From NCBI GenBank assembly GCA_034435455.1, contig DAOTXL010000096.1, positions 13,185 through 77,184 on the forward strand: a DNA stretch of 64,000 bases, written 5' to 3'. This document shows positions 16,954 through 24,889 of this stretch, in pieces. This DNA comes from DAOTXL01 sp034435455. Lineage in GTDB: Bacteria > Chloroflexota > Anaerolineae > JAAYZQ01. The notes beneath the pieces are model-generated. The model saw only the letters and a program-made list of their open reading frames with translations. It searched no databases and was not told where the DNA came from. Made by a program: the position numbers and the translations under genes. Each line of letters begins with the position of its first letter. Positions within the stretch are counted from its first letter, which is position 1.

Positions 16954-17041
16954 CACGTCGCCTCCGGCATGGAAAGCACAAAAGCGCAACGAGTAAGGAG
17001 CACCAGACCCCTCTTGCCCCTTACATCTTACGTTTTACGCT

Positions 17042-18223
17042 TTAGTATAGGAACATCGGCTTGCCCAGCATGTCGGCGATCTTGGGCCGGTATTGCTCCA
17101 CGTCATACATCTCGTCCACATCCACCCGCTTGGTGCCGGAGATGACCTGGTTCAGCGGCACATGGGTATACACGCCATCGCGCAGCGCCACCATCCGCCC
17201 TGACCGTCCGTGGCATACCAGGTCCATAGCCAGCAACCCATAGCTGACGGCCACCATCCGGTCCAGTGAGTCGGGCGCGCCGCTGCGCATCAGGTAGCCC
17301 AACTGCTGATAGATGATGTTCTCGCCGGTGATCTTTTTGAGCTTTTCCCCCGTCACCGCGCCGATGCCGCCCAACTTCCGGTGGCCGTAGGCATCCTCGT
17401 CGGCGGCATAGTGGACCAGGTCCCCTTCGATCTCGCGGGCCCCTTCCGAGATGGTCATGATGGCATAGTTGCTGGGGTTGTTGTACTTGTCCTGGACCAG
17501 CAACATGGCCAGCTTTTGGACGTCGAACGGCACCTCGGAGATGATGGCCCGGTCCACATCGGCCAGGTAGGCGGAGATGAGGGAGGTTTCGCCCGAGTTG
17601 CGCCCGAATAGCTCCACGATGGCGATCCGCTCATGCGAGCCGCTGGGGGTGCGCAGGGCGGTGATAAACTCGACGCTGCGCGTCACCGCCGTCGAAAAGC
17701 CGATGCAATAGTCGGTGCCATACACGTCGTTGTCCATCGTCTTGGGGATGGCGACCACCGGAAAGCCCTCATTGTGCATCCGGGCCGCATACGACAGGGT
17801 ATCGTCGCCGCCGATGGGCACCAGGGCATCTACTTCCAGAAACTCCAGGACCTTGAGGATATGGGGGGTAAAATCATAGATCGCCCGATCGCCCTCCCCC
17901 TCGATCGGCCCGGCCGTCCCTTGCAGAAAATCGGGCACGTCCGCCGCCTTGACCCGCTGCGGGTTGGTGCGGGAGGTGTGGAGAAACGTGCCGCCGGTGC
18001 GGTCAATGGTCCGCACCACCGCCCGCGTCAAAGGGATGAACAGGTTCTTGCGTGCCTGCGGGCTGTCCAGGTTGCAGTGCAAGAGTCCTCCCCACCCTTT
18101 GCGGATCCCGATCGCCTCCCATCCCTCGTCACTGGCCCGCTCCACCACCGCTTTAATCGCCACATTCAACCCGGGGACATCGCCGCCACCGGTGAGAATG
18201 CCCAATTTTTTCGCTCTTGCCAT
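17042..18223 (-). CDS. pfp: diphosphate-type 6-phosphofructokinase
   Basis: 393 residues. It phosphorylates fructose 6-phosphate at C1. LGILTGGGDVPGLN forms the nucleotide/PPi loop and the active-site motif is PKTMDND. The donor-deciding residues read GGDDT (Asp where ATP enzymes have Gly104) and PKT (Lys124): the Asp/Lys pair is the signature of pyrophosphate-dependent PFK, so a reversible PPi-linked reaction is likely. RIAIVELFGRNSG matches the substrate-binding segment. ATG 18223 has AGGAGG 6 bases upstream; the longer frame to 18355 crosses the promoter. The stop lies inside a short TTACGTTTTACGC-type repeat shared with other gene ends. Confidence 0.88.
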   Translation of the reverse strand: MARAKKLGILTGGGDVPGLNVAIKAVVERASDEGWEAIGIRKGWGGLLHCNLDSPQARKNLFIPLTRAVVRTIDRTGGTFLHTSRTNPQRVKAADVPDFLQGTAGPIEGEGDRAIYDFTPHILKVLEFLEVDALVPIGGDDTLSYAARMHNEGFPVVAIPKTMDNDVYGTDYCIGFSTAVTRSVEFITALRTPSGSHERIAIVELFGRNSGETSLISAYLADVDRAIISEVPFDVQKLAMLLVQDKYNNPSNYAIMTISEGAREIEGDLVHYAADEDAYGHRKLGGIGAVTGEKLKKITGENIIYQQLGYLMRSGAPDSLDRMVAVSYGLLAMDLVCHGRSGRMVALRDGVYTHVPLNQVISGTKRVDVDEMYDVEQYRPKIADMLGKPMFLY

Positions 18224-18256
18224 CTCTGTCCTCCTGTCGTCAACAGTTTGCCTTTC

Positions 18257-18286
18257 AGTATAGCACAAAAGGCCGCGATCTGACAA
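18257..18286 (-). promoter_or_regulatory. sigma70-type promoter for the phosphofructokinase gene
   Basis: Minus strand TTGTCA, 18-base spacer, TATACT; the transcript would start about 25 bases before the ATG at 18223. Confidence 0.6.
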
Positions 18287-18394
18287 CCGCCGGGCTGCCC
18301 ATGGGTCTCCGTCAAAATTTTGCGTCCATAGGACAAGAGCGGGGCTGAGGCTCATGTCTAGAAAAAGTGCTAAGGATGTGGTACAATTCTCTGT

Positions 18395-18757
18395 ATGGAC
18401 TTTCCAATTGTCGACCTATTTGATGACGAATTGAGCACGGCGTGGCTACTGAAGTAGTTCCACCAGAACCAGGGGAAGCATTTGCGGCCCGCCCAAGTCA
18501 TTCTGTTGCTGCGTGGGGTCTGCAAAGGGGAGCCCACCGCCACCATTGCCCGGGAGATCGGCGTGGCGCGCCAAACGGTGCCTGATATCCGCCAGGCTCT
18601 CCAGCGCAACGCGGAGCGGCTGCAACCCAGGGCCCCCCTGCCCGACCAGCGGACTGAAACGGACGAGATGTTTCAGAAGGCGGGGGAAAAGAAGTACCTC
18701 AGCGGCTACATAGCCATGTGCGAGTTCAGCATCAATCTCAATCCGGATACACCTTCA
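18395..18757 (+). pseudogene. decayed transposase (in-frame stop, internal deletions)
   Basis: One plus-strand frame reads MDFPIVDLFDDELSTAWLLK, then a TAG stop at codon 21, FHQNQGKHLRPAQVILLLRG, VCKGEPTATIAREIGVARQTV (a helix-turn-helix), TETDEMFQKAGEKK, then YLSGYIAMCEFSINLN. This looks like a zinc-ribbon plus HTH transposase that has lost its zinc ribbon and most of the catalytic domain by in-frame deletions. I cannot name the IS family with certainty (IS1595/IS1-like is my guess). No terminal inverted repeats or target duplication were found. It abuts a truncated PIN-domain gene on the other strand, so this spot has been rearranged. Confidence 0.6.
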
Positions 18758-18892
18758 CGCCGCAGCGTGCGGCCGCCTCCCGCAGGGCGGCATCCTGGGT
18801 GGCCAGCGGTAACCCGGAGCGCATCGCCAGGTCCAGGTAGGCCGCGTCATAGGTGGGAAGTTGGTGCTCCCGGGCGGCGTCAAATCTCAGCC
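18738..18892 (-). pseudogene. VapC-like PIN toxin, C-terminal fragment
   Basis: About 50 codons on the minus strand read FDAAREHQLPTYDAAYLDLA, then MRSGLPLATQDAALREAAAR and CGVKVYPD before a stop. This is the characteristic C-terminal third of VapC-type PIN-domain toxins (TYDAAYLxLAxxxxLPLAT with active-site Asp residues). The N-terminal part and an antitoxin gene are absent; the frame runs back into the 3' end of the TrmH gene. Non-functional remnant. Confidence 0.6.
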
Positions 18893-19765
18893 CAGCCCCT
18901 CCACCGCCTGAACCATATCCGCCTCCCCCGGCTGAGTGTAGTAGGACAACTGCTGAGCAGTTGTCCTACGCTGGCGGACGATCTCGTACACCAGCGCCGC
19001 CGTCGCCGCCGAGACGTTGAGGGAGGTGGCCCGGCCGGCCATCGGCAGGCGGACGACGACGTCGGCCTGCTCGCGGAGGGAAGGGGGCAGGCCGTGGCGC
19101 TCGGTGCCGACCCACAGCACGACCGGGCGGCGGTAATCCACGTCAAAGTGCACCTGCCGGCCGTGGGCCGACGAGGCGACGACCAGCAGCGGCAGCCCCA
19201 CCGCCCGGACCTGCGCGTACCAGTGGGACAGGGCCTCTTCCCCGGCCACCCGGACAACCGGCAGGGCAAACAGCGAGCCCATCGTCGCCCGCACCGTCTG
19301 CGGATCATAGAGGTCCACCGACGGCTCGACCACCACCACCCCCGTCGCCCCGGCTGCATCGGCGGTGCGGATGATGGACCCCAGGTTGCCCGGATCGCTC
19401 AACTGATGGGCGACGATGACCAGCAGGTCGGCGGTCAGGGGGATGGCCGCCAGGGAACGCTCCTCGATGCGCACCACGGCAGCCAGGCCCTGCGGCTCCT
19501 CCCGGTCCGACAGGCTGCGGAAGGCATCGCCCGATAGGGCCAGGCGACGGCCCGGCTCCACCCGCTCCAGCAGCGCCTGTGCCCGCTCGCTGACCAGCAG
19601 GTCAGGGGCATAGACCAGGGTTGCCACCGGCGCGCCGCAGTCCAGCGCCTCCTCCACCGCCCGGATGCCTTCGACCAGGAAGCAGCCCTCCCGCTCGCGG
19701 TACTTGCGCTGCCGCAATGAGCGCAGGAATTTGACCCTGGGGTTCTGCAAACTGGTGATCAACAA
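18887..19765 (-). CDS. TrmH/SpoU family RNA 2'-O-methyltransferase
   Basis: 292 residues. The N-terminal substrate-binding domain begins ITSLQNPRVKFLRSLRQRKYREREG...FLVEGIRAVEEAL. SPOUT motifs follow: LSDPGNLGSIIRTADAAGATGVVV (motif 1), VVLWVGTERHGLP (motif 2) and VRLPMAGRATSLNVSAATAALVYE (motif 3). Such enzymes 2'-O-methylate rRNA or tRNA; the target base is not evident. The last ~27 residues (QRRTTAQQLSYYTQ...) lie outside the fold and are encoded by an inserted 29-base palindrome and flanking sequence, an apparently recent C-terminal extension next to a toxin remnant. Confidence 0.87.
   Translation of the reverse strand: MLITSLQNPRVKFLRSLRQRKYREREGCFLVEGIRAVEEALDCGAPVATLVYAPDLLVSERAQALLERVEPGRRLALSGDAFRSLSDREEPQGLAAVVRIEERSLAAIPLTADLLVIVAHQLSDPGNLGSIIRTADAAGATGVVVVEPSVDLYDPQTVRATMGSLFALPVVRVAGEEALSHWYAQVRAVGLPLLVVASSAHGRQVHFDVDYRRPVVLWVGTERHGLPPSLREQADVVVRLPMAGRATSLNVSAATAALVYEIVRQRRTTAQQLSYYTQPGEADMVQAVEGLG
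18941..18969. repeat. 29-base perfect palindrome inside the TrmH gene 3' end
   Basis: Arms GTAGGACAACTGCT / AGCAGTTGTCCTAC around a single G. It is translated as part of the TrmH C-terminal tail. Confidence 0.75.
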
Positions 19766-19774
19766 CCCCTATCC

Positions 19775-21301
19775 CTATTTCCCATTCACCAGGCCATTGA
19801 ACTCTGGCCGGCAACACTCGCAGGCGGTCCGCTGCTCCTGCCCCCGGATGAGAGTCCCCTCGTACGGGACGCCGCCGGAGTGCGCCTGCCAGCCGGAGAG
19901 CACAAAAGGCAGCGGCCCATCGGCGGCGATCCATTCCCCGTTGTATTTGCGGGCCAGGTGCAGGTGGGTGGACTCGGCGAGGCCGCCCTCGCAGGAGGGA
20001 TGGCCGATCGGGTCGCCCTGTTTCACGCGGGTGCCGACGGCGACGCGGCCTTCAGCGGCGATGTGCAGGTAGAACAGCACCCAGCCGGTCTGCTCGTGGC
20101 CATCGCCATCCAGGTCCAGAAGCACCTCGCCCTCCTGGCTGTAGATGATCAGCCCCGGCGCGGCGGCGGTGGCCCACGACGAGGCGACCTGGCAGCCCAG
20201 ATAGCCCTCATCCGGCACGAAATCGAGCGCCGCCCAGGCGCTGCCTTCGTTCCAGGCGCCGTGGGGACCGCCGGTGAAATACCACAGCTCGCCCCTGGAC
20301 CAGGGCAGCGACAGGGACGGGAGGGGGGTGTCGGCCGGGATGAGGGGCTCGATGGCGTATTGGGCCGGGTCGCCGAACAGGCGGCGGTAGGTCTCCAAAA
20401 AGCTCCCCGGCCCGTCGCCCACCCATATCTTCCACCGGCTTGGGGTGGCATCCAGCGCGAGAAACCGTTGCAGGCCGACGGTGGCGGCGTTGAGGGTCGG
20501 GGCATAGCGGGTGGCCGTCCCGTCGCCCCAGGTCTGCAGGCCCATGCCCCGCCCGCGCCAGTCATAGTAGCCCTTGTTGAGCTCATCGGCGGCCCAGGCC
20601 AGTTGCCGGCTGAACAGCTCCCACCCGCTGCCCTTGTAGCCCAGCGGATAGGAAAGGGACGGGCCGGTCGGATGGGGATTCGTCACCCAACCGCTCTTGA
20701 ACTCCAGCACCGCCAGGAGCAGCCGGGGGCCGACGCTGTAGTGGTGGGCGACCAGGTTCACGATCTCCGGGCCGCTGAGCACCCGGCCGCCGACCTGCTC
20801 GGCATAGGCGGCCAGGTAGCCGCCCTGGCGGTTACAGAAGGCGATGGTGTCAAACCCCACATAGGCCGGCCCATAGACAAACTCGCTGTCGGGCAGCAGG
20901 CGCAGGTCAGGGCCGGTCTCGACGGCGGTGGCCGGGATCTGCAACTCCTGGCCCACCTGCAGGGCGTTGGGGTCGGCGATCCCATTGACCCGGATCAGCT
21001 CGTCGAGGGTGCAGCCAAAGCGGGTGGCGATGCTGCTCAACGTGTCGCCGCGCTGGACCACATAGACCGGTGGCGGTGGGCCCGGTTCGGGCCGGGAGCC
21101 GGCGTTGGGCAGGCCGGTGGGCGCCGATTCCGGCGTCGCCCGGCTCGACGGTTCGGGCAGGGCAGATGCACCCGGCACCGGGGTGGGGTCCTGCTTCCGG
21201 GAGCAGCCGGCCAACAGCGCCACCAGCAGCGTGGCGGTTACAACGGCGACGATCCATCCGGGCCTGAGCCCGATCCATTTGCGGGTGCCTCTCCTGCTCA
21301 T
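19775..21301 (-). CDS. LysM lipoprotein with C-terminal M23-like peptidase domain
   Basis: 508 residues. A signal peptide ends in lipobox LLAGCS (Cys ~33), then a Pro/Ser-rich linker. A LysM domain at about residues 78-122 (YVVQRGDTLSSIATRFGCTLDELIRVN) binds glycan. After a long unassigned middle region, residues ~335-480 resemble an M23 (lysostaphin-type) fold, with YLHIAAEGRVAVGTRVKQGDPIGHPSCEGG and the HxH motif STHLHLA. A likely first metal ligand is in GPHGAWNEGSAWAALDF, which departs from the usual HxxxD. Probable surface-anchored cell-wall hydrolase or a degenerate wall-binding protein. The minus-strand promoter TTGCTG-18-TATAAT (21310-21339) ends only 8 bases before the ATG, so the mRNA may be leaderless. 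Confidence 0.75.
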   Translation of the reverse strand: MSRRGTRKWIGLRPGWIVAVVTATLLVALLAGCSRKQDPTPVPGASALPEPSSRATPESAPTGLPNAGSRPEPGPPPPVYVVQRGDTLSSIATRFGCTLDELIRVNGIADPNALQVGQELQIPATAVETGPDLRLLPDSEFVYGPAYVGFDTIAFCNRQGGYLAAYAEQVGGRVLSGPEIVNLVAHHYSVGPRLLLAVLEFKSGWVTNPHPTGPSLSYPLGYKGSGWELFSRQLAWAADELNKGYYDWRGRGMGLQTWGDGTATRYAPTLNAATVGLQRFLALDATPSRWKIWVGDGPGSFLETYRRLFGDPAQYAIEPLIPADTPLPSLSLPWSRGELWYFTGGPHGAWNEGSAWAALDFVPDEGYLGCQVASSWATAAAPGLIIYSQEGEVLLDLDGDGHEQTGWVLFYLHIAAEGRVAVGTRVKQGDPIGHPSCEGGLAESTHLHLARKYNGEWIAADGPLPFVLSGWQAHSGGVPYEGTLIRGQEQRTACECCRPEFNGLVNGK

Positions 21302-21309
21302 CCGAAGGT

Positions 21310-21339
21310 ATTATACCACAGGCCGGGGAGGGGCAGCAA
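21310..21339 (-). promoter_or_regulatory. promoter of the LysM lipoprotein gene
   Basis: Minus strand TTGCTG, 18-base spacer, TATAAT. The start codon at 21301 falls almost at the predicted transcription start. Confidence 0.5.
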
Positions 21340-21362
21340 ACTCGGAAGGCTGCGCCTGGGAT

Positions 21363-21390
21363 TTGACAGCGCCCGGCCAGGGGGTATAAT
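21363..21390 (+). promoter_or_regulatory. strong sigma70-type promoter for the OsmC gene
   Basis: Consensus TTGACA and TATAAT with a 16-base spacer. The predicted start lies just before the GGAGGG ribosome-binding site of the OsmC gene. Confidence 0.7.
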
Positions 21391-21405
21391 AGCCCTGGAG
21401 GGAAA

Positions 21406-21855
21406 ATGGAGGACCAGACGCTGGTGAACCGCGTGACGACCGTCTACCTGGGCGGCAGCCGGGTGCGCGTTCAGGCCGGAGAGCGCAGTTTCGAGGCCGA
21501 CCGGCGCACCCAAACCGACCGGCCTGGGGCCGGCTTCTGTCCCCTGGAGCTGGTGGCCGCGGCGCTGGGGGCTTGAATGGTGCTCACCATAGCGGCGGTC
21601 GCCGACCACAAAGGGATCCCCCTCACCCGCCTGGCGGTCACGGTGGAAGGCTGCACCCGGTTCATGGACCGTCAGGCAACCACCCATTTCACCACCCACC
21701 TGGACCTGGGCGAGGGGTTGGATGCCCGCCAGCAGCGGATCCTGTTCAATGCGGCGCGTCAGTGCGAGGTGCACAAGATGCTGCGCGGCCAGGTCACCTT
21801 CGAGGAGCGGCTGACAGGGGGCGGGGTCGCTGCCCGGCCCGGGGCCGGGCCATGA
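21406..21855 (+). CDS. OsmC family protein with in-frame TGA at the conserved Cys (candidate selenoprotein)
   Basis: One frame from ATG 21406 (GGAGGG 4 bases upstream) to the stop at 21853 encodes 149 residues, interrupted only by TGA at 21574-21576, codon 57. The sequence around it is FCPLELVAAALGA-(TGA)-MVLTIAAVADHKGIPL; OsmC/Ohr proteins have LGACxxMT here, so TGA takes the place of the reactive Cys. The second conserved Cys is kept (AARQCEVHKML, Cys120). OsmC proteins reduce organic hydroperoxides. A hairpin CGGC-GGTC-GCCG at 21593-21604, loop 20 bases after the TGA and beginning with G, fits the loose bacterial SECIS model. Alternatives are a recent nonsense mutation or a sequence error; the downstream part alone (from ATG 21577) would lack half the fold. 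No sel genes are in the window. Confidence 0.65.
21593..21604 (+). promoter_or_regulatory. possible bacterial SECIS-like hairpin
   Basis: Four-base-pair stem CGGC/GCCG with loop GGTC, starting 16 bases after the in-frame TGA; the loop opens with G as bacterial SECIS models require. The stem is short and could form by chance in GC-rich DNA. Confidence 0.35.
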
Positions 21856-21893
21856 CCGGCCAGGCGTCAGGCGGTTCAAAATGGCCGGGCTTT

Positions 21894-21922
21894 TTGCATT
21901 TTCAGGGGAGCTGTGCTATACT
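21894..21922 (+). promoter_or_regulatory. promoter of tRNA-His
   Basis: TTGCAT, 17-base spacer, TATACT, about 20 bases before the tRNA. Confidence 0.55.
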
Positions 21923-21941
21923 ATAGCCAGCGTCGAGGTGT

Positions 21942-22014
21942 GGTGGATGTAGCTCAAAGGCAGAGCACCGGTCTGTGGAACCGGTTGTTGCGGGTTCAAC
22001 CCCCGTCATCCACC
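21942..22014 (+). tRNA. tRNA-His (anticodon GTG)
   Basis: Cloverleaf: acceptor GTGGATG / CATCCAC with the extra G-1 opposite discriminator C, as in bacterial tRNA-His; D arm AGCTCAAAGGCAGAGC; anticodon loop CTGTGGA with GTG; T arm GCGGGTTCAACCCCCG. CCA is not encoded. Confidence 0.93.
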
Positions 22015-22023
22015 CTGTTGCAT

Positions 22024-22058
22024 CAAGAGGCCTGCCCAGCACAGGTCTCTTGTTTTTC
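22024..22058 (+). terminator. terminator after tRNA-His
   Basis: Inverted repeat CAAGAGGCCTG / CAGGTCTCTTG (one wobble) followed by five T residues. Confidence 0.75.
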
Positions 22059-22140
22059 TCATTGCTATTCAGGCTGACTTATCGAAGGTGCCAGGCCCGG
22101 TGCCCGGCACCTGAACGTTACTGTTGGGTGAGTGCCGGCC

Positions 22141-23127
22141 ATGCCGACCAACCTTCCGCCAGAGGCCCTGGCAGCCGAAAAGCGATACCGCGAGGCCGAG
22201 ACGGTCGAAGACAAGATCGCCTGCCTGGAAGAATACCTCAGCCTGATCCCCAAGCACAAGGGCACCGACCACCTGCGGGCCGACCTGCGCCGCCAGCTTT
22301 CCAAACTCAAAGCCTCGGCCCAGGCCCGCAAAAAGACCGGCAAACAGGATTCGGTCTTCCGCATCGAGCGGGAAGGAGCCGGCCAGGTGGCCGTCGTCGG
22401 CCTGACCAACGTGGGCAAATCGTCACTGGTGGCGGCGCTGACCCATGCCACCCCCGAGGTTTCCGAAGCGCCCTACACCACCTGGGAACCCACCCCTGGC
22501 ATGATGCCGGTGGAAAATGTGCAGATCCAGTTGATTGACACCCCGCCCTTGAACAGGGAATATGTCGAGCCGGAGCTGCTGAACCTGATCCGCCGCGCCG
22601 ACCTGGTGTTGCTGGTGGTGGACATACAGACCGATCCCCTCCATCAACTCGAAGAGGCGGTGGCCATTCTCCGGGAGCACCGGATCATCCCCCCCCACCA
22701 CCTGGATCGCTACACCGACGAGCGGCGGCCCACTGTCAAGCCGTTCCTGGTGCTGGCCAACAAGTGCGACGATGCCGACACCGACGAGCTGTTTGACATC
22801 TTTAGCGCCCTGTTGGAGGATCTGTGGCCCCTGCTGCCTGTTTCGGCAGCCACCGGCCGGCACCTGGAGCGCCTGAAACAGGAGGTCTTTGCCCAACTGG
22901 GCATCATACGCATCTACGCCAGGCCCCCCGGCCGGGAGCCCGATTTCAGCGCGCCGTTCGTGATGAAACAGGGGAGCACGGTCGAAGAGTTTGCGGCCAG
23001 GGTCCATCGTGACTTTTACGAGAACCTGAAGTCAGCCCGGGTGTGGGGCAGCGCCGCCTTTGACGGCCAGCCGGTAGGCCGCGATTACGTCCTCCGCGAC
23101 GGCGACGTGGTGGAACTGCGCATCTGA
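22141..23127 (+). CDS. DRG/Obg-like GTPase with TGS domain
   Basis: 328 residues. The N-terminal helical region begins MPTNLPPEALAAEKRYREAET. The G domain carries G1 GLTNVGKSS, a G2 region after it, G3 DTPPL (LIDTPP rather than DTPG), G4 NKCD and a G5-like PVSAATG. A C-terminal TGS domain (~residues 265-328) follows, with VMKQGSTVEEFAARVHRDF and VLRDGDVVELRI. TGS GTPases act around the ribosome or RNA; the exact role of this branch is not known. ATG 22141 gives the family's usual N-terminus; a GTG at 22132 is also in frame. Confidence 0.85.
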   Translation: MPTNLPPEALAAEKRYREAETVEDKIACLEEYLSLIPKHKGTDHLRADLRRQLSKLKASAQARKKTGKQDSVFRIEREGAGQVAVVGLTNVGKSSLVAALTHATPEVSEAPYTTWEPTPGMMPVENVQIQLIDTPPLNREYVEPELLNLIRRADLVLLVVDIQTDPLHQLEEAVAILREHRIIPPHHLDRYTDERRPTVKPFLVLANKCDDADTDELFDIFSALLEDLWPLLPVSAATGRHLERLKQEVFAQLGIIRIYARPPGREPDFSAPFVMKQGSTVEEFAARVHRDFYENLKSARVWGSAAFDGQPVGRDYVLRDGDVVELRI

Positions 23128-23134
23128 GCTGCCG

Positions 23135-24889
23135 ATGAAGCTGGATAGACGGCTGCTGCGCGAAGCATGGGCCGGGCGCGCCGGATTGGCCCTCACGGTG
23201 GGCCTGGGCCTGCTGGCCGGCGTCGTCCTGGTGGTGCAGGCCCGCCTGCTGAGCCGGGCCATCGGCCAGGTCTTTCTGGCCGGCAGCAGCCTGCGCCAGG
23301 TCCAGCCGCTGCTGCTGGGGCTGGTCTTCCTGGCCCTGGTGCGGGCCGGGTTGGTCTGGGGCGGCGAGGTGGCCGCCAACCGCGTCGCCGTGCAGGTCAA
23401 GGGCCGCCTGCGGGAACGGCTGGCCGCCCACCTGCTGGCCGTGGGGCCGGCCTACCTCCACGGCGAACGCAGCGGCGAGTTGACCAATACCGCCACCGAA
23501 GGGATCGAGGCGCTGGACGCCTACTTTCGCCACTACCTGCCCCAACTGGCCCTGGCCGCCCTGGTGCCGCTGACGGTGCTGCTCCTGGTCTTCCCCCTGG
23601 ACTGGCTCTCCGGCCTGGTGCTGCTCCTCACCGCCCCCCTCCTCCCGCTCTTTATGATCCTCATCGGCAGCGCCGCCGAGGCCCTGACCCGCCGCCAATG
23701 GACCTCCCTCAGCCGCATGAGTGCCCACTTTTTCGACGCCCTGCAGGGGCTGACCACCCTCAAGCTGCTGGGCCGCAGCCGGGAACAGGTGCAGACCATC
23801 GCCCAGATCAGCCACCGCTTCCGCGAGGCAACGATGGGGGTGCTCCGCGTCACCTTCCTGTCGGCCCTGGTGCTGGAGATGGTGGGCACGATCGGCACCG
23901 CAGTGGTCGCCGTGCAGATCGGCCTGCGCCTGCTCTATGGCCACCTGCCCTTTGAGCACGCCCTGTTCGTCCTGATCCTGGCCCCCGAATTCTACCTGCC
24001 GTTGCGCACATTGGGGGCCCGCTTCCATGCCGGAATGGCCGGGGTGGCCGCTGCACAACGCCTCTTTGAGATTTACGACGTACGGGTGACAGCCGACGAC
24101 GTACAGGTGACGGCCGACGATTGGAAAGCGGCGCCCGGCCCGGTTTTGCCCGGCCCCCTCTGTTTCGAGGATCTGTTCTATGCCTACGAAGGAGGCCGGC
24201 GCCCGGCCCTGAACGGCCTGTCGTTCACCGTTGCGCCCGGCGAGACGGTGGCCCTGGTCGGCCCCAGCGGGGGGGGCAAGAGCACAGTCTTTTATCTGTT
24301 GCTGGGGTTTGCCCGGCCCGACCGGGGGAGGATCACCGTGGACGGCCTGCCCTTATCCGGGCTGCCGGTGGCCGTCTGGCGCCGGTTCGTGGCCTGGGTG
24401 CCCCAAACCCCCTACCTGTTCCACGGCACGGTGGCCGACAACATCCGCCTGGCCCGCCCCGATGCCCCTCCCGACGAGGTGGTCTGGGCGGCGCGGCAGG
24501 CCCATGCCCACGAATTCATCGCCGCCCTGCCGCAGGGGTACGACACCCTGATCGGCGAACGGGGAGCCCGCCTGAGCGGCGGCCAGGCCCAACGCCTGGC
24601 CCTGGCCCGTGCCTTTCTCAAAGATGCCCCTCTGCTCCTCCTCGACGAGGCTACCGCCCACCTGGACCCCGAGACCGAAGAGCTGGTGCAGGAGGCGATG
24701 GCCCGCCTGCTGCGGGGGCGCACCGCCCTGCTCATCGCCCACCGCCTCAACACCGTGCTCCGCGCCGACCGCATTCTGGTGTTGGAGGGGGGCCGGCTGG
24801 TGGAGGAAGGCAGCCACGAGGCGCTGTTGCAACGGGGAGGGCTCTACCGGCGGCTGGTGGGGGCCTATGTCGCCGGAGGGGGAGCATGA
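23135..24889 (+). CDS. cydD: thiol reductant ABC exporter subunit CydD
   Basis: 584 residues. A type IV exporter fold with six membrane helices (~residues 15-315), then an ATPase domain: Walker A GPSGGGKST (~376), signature LSGGQAQRLALARA, Walker B LLLLDEATAHLDPE and switch His IAHRLNT. CydDC exports cysteine and glutathione (or binds haem) and is needed for cytochrome bd maturation; no cydAB is in the window. The linker at residues ~315-328 is made by two tandem 21-base repeats (24077-24118) reading DVRVTAD-DVQVTAD. The stop overlaps the cydC start as ATGA. Confidence 0.85.
   Translation: MKLDRRLLREAWAGRAGLALTVGLGLLAGVVLVVQARLLSRAIGQVFLAGSSLRQVQPLLLGLVFLALVRAGLVWGGEVAANRVAVQVKGRLRERLAAHLLAVGPAYLHGERSGELTNTATEGIEALDAYFRHYLPQLALAALVPLTVLLLVFPLDWLSGLVLLLTAPLLPLFMILIGSAAEALTRRQWTSLSRMSAHFFDALQGLTTLKLLGRSREQVQTIAQISHRFREATMGVLRVTFLSALVLEMVGTIGTAVVAVQIGLRLLYGHLPFEHALFVLILAPEFYLPLRTLGARFHAGMAGVAAAQRLFEIYDVRVTADDVQVTADDWKAAPGPVLPGPLCFEDLFYAYEGGRRPALNGLSFTVAPGETVALVGPSGGGKSTVFYLLLGFARPDRGRITVDGLPLSGLPVAVWRRFVAWVPQTPYLFHGTVADNIRLARPDAPPDEVVWAARQAHAHEFIAALPQGYDTLIGERGARLSGGQAQRLALARAFLKDAPLLLLDEATAHLDPETEELVQEAMARLLRGRTALLIAHRLNTVLRADRILVLEGGRLVEEGSHEALLQRGGLYRRLVGAYVAGGGA
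24077..24118 (+). repeat. two tandem 21-base units in the CydD linker
   Basis: Units read GACGTACGGGTGACAGCCGAC and then the same with two changes; frame-preserving, encoding DVRVTAD and DVQVTAD. Confidence 0.7.

Noticed and set aside
21577..21855. OsmC downstream part as an independent 92-codon gene
   Set aside because: It starts at the ATG immediately after the TGA with no ribosome site of its own and lacks the first strands of the OsmC fold.
22085..22116. Regulatory operator or riboswitch before the TGS GTPase
   Set aside because: GGTGCC(A/G)GGC motifs also occur at 7239, 46759 and 62287 in unrelated contexts, so this is a dispersed repeat rather than an operator.
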